Assembly: GCA_009692585.1 (NCBI GenBank)
Contig: SHYX01000015.1
Span: forward strand, 32,145-96,144
Length of the DNA stretch: 64,000 nucleotides
Reading direction: 5' to 3'
Source of the DNA: Myxococcales bacterium
GTDB taxonomy: Bacteria; Myxococcota; UBA796; SXON01
Position numbers and translations under genes: made by a program. Position 1 is the stretch's first letter, and each line of letters starts with the position of its first letter. Shown piece by piece: positions 63,928 through 64,000 of this stretch. Below the pieces are notes generated by a model. It worked only from the letters and a program-made list of their open reading frames with translations. It searched no databases and was not told the origin of the DNA.

Positions 63928-64000
63928 GTGGCGCGCACCATCGGGCTCGTGGTGCTCGCGGTGTGCGCACGCTACGATCCCGTCGTGCCGGTTGCTGCCA
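63928..64000 (+). CDS. Start of a possible exported protein, cut by the window end
   Basis: 24 codons from the GTG at 63928 give VARTIGLVVLAVCARYDPVV, which could be a signal sequence. No stop is reached. It is divergent from the TetR gene and would be its natural target. Too little is present to assign a family. Confidence 0.3.
   Translation, partial: MARTIGLVVLAVCARYDPVVPVAA

Overview
The window is GC-rich (roughly two thirds G+C) and densely coded on both strands. Many genes touch by ATGA, GTGA or TGATG overlaps. Lipoproteins with MopE-like aspartate-rich repeats, DUF1592/DUF1552 protein pairs, several FHA proteins, a Tad/Flp pilus operon and LpxD point to a Gram-negative, Myxococcota-like bacterium. 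That placement is inferred from gene content only. I see no phage, transposase, integrase, CRISPR array or rRNA.

1-16,100: the tail of a probable ECF sigma factor gene is coupled to an anti-sigma factor gene carrying two C10 tracts. Next comes an information-processing cluster: tadA, two tRNA-Ser genes, the SRP RNA gene (ffs), dnaX, a separate reading frame for the tau-like C-terminal part, and recR. uvrB lies convergent to it. A MopE-type lipoprotein, a Nudix hydrolase, lpxD, an unusual membrane protein, a DivIVA-like protein, a PHP phosphoesterase, a Rossmann protein, an SCP2 protein, a ferritin-like protein and a two-gene GMC dehydrogenase follow.

16,100-35,600: a GldAFG-type ABC operon points left. 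Facing right is a 10-kb set of four overlapping lipoprotein genes: two large MopE-repeat proteins, a pentaheme cytochrome c and a three-domain multicopper oxidase. This looks like a cell-surface redox/metal module and is the most interesting system here. Further right are a CPBP-family membrane protein, an HMG-CoA-lyase-type enzyme, a double-FHA protein, a DEAD-box helicase and a PHP-domain lipoprotein.

35,600-50,600: a ten-gene leftward operon encodes PilT, a ThiS-like protein, three short class III prepilins (one only 58 residues), a prepilin peptidase, CpaB, the CpaC secretin, a CpaE-CpaF fusion ATPase and one TadB/C-type protein. To its right are an asparagine-synthetase homologue without the catalytic cysteine, two related beta-helix lipoproteins, a Cys-rich lipoprotein, an FHA protein and a DUF2779 protein.

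50,600-64,000: a sulfotransferase fused to a second domain, a TPR protein, ThyX, a zinc/manganese-type uptake operon without its ATPase (permease, binding protein, outer-membrane protein, small His-containing exported protein, GST remnant), a secreted protein with a degenerate peptidase site, FdhD, a DUF1592/DUF1552 pair, and a TetR regulator with a 25-bp palindrome at its start.
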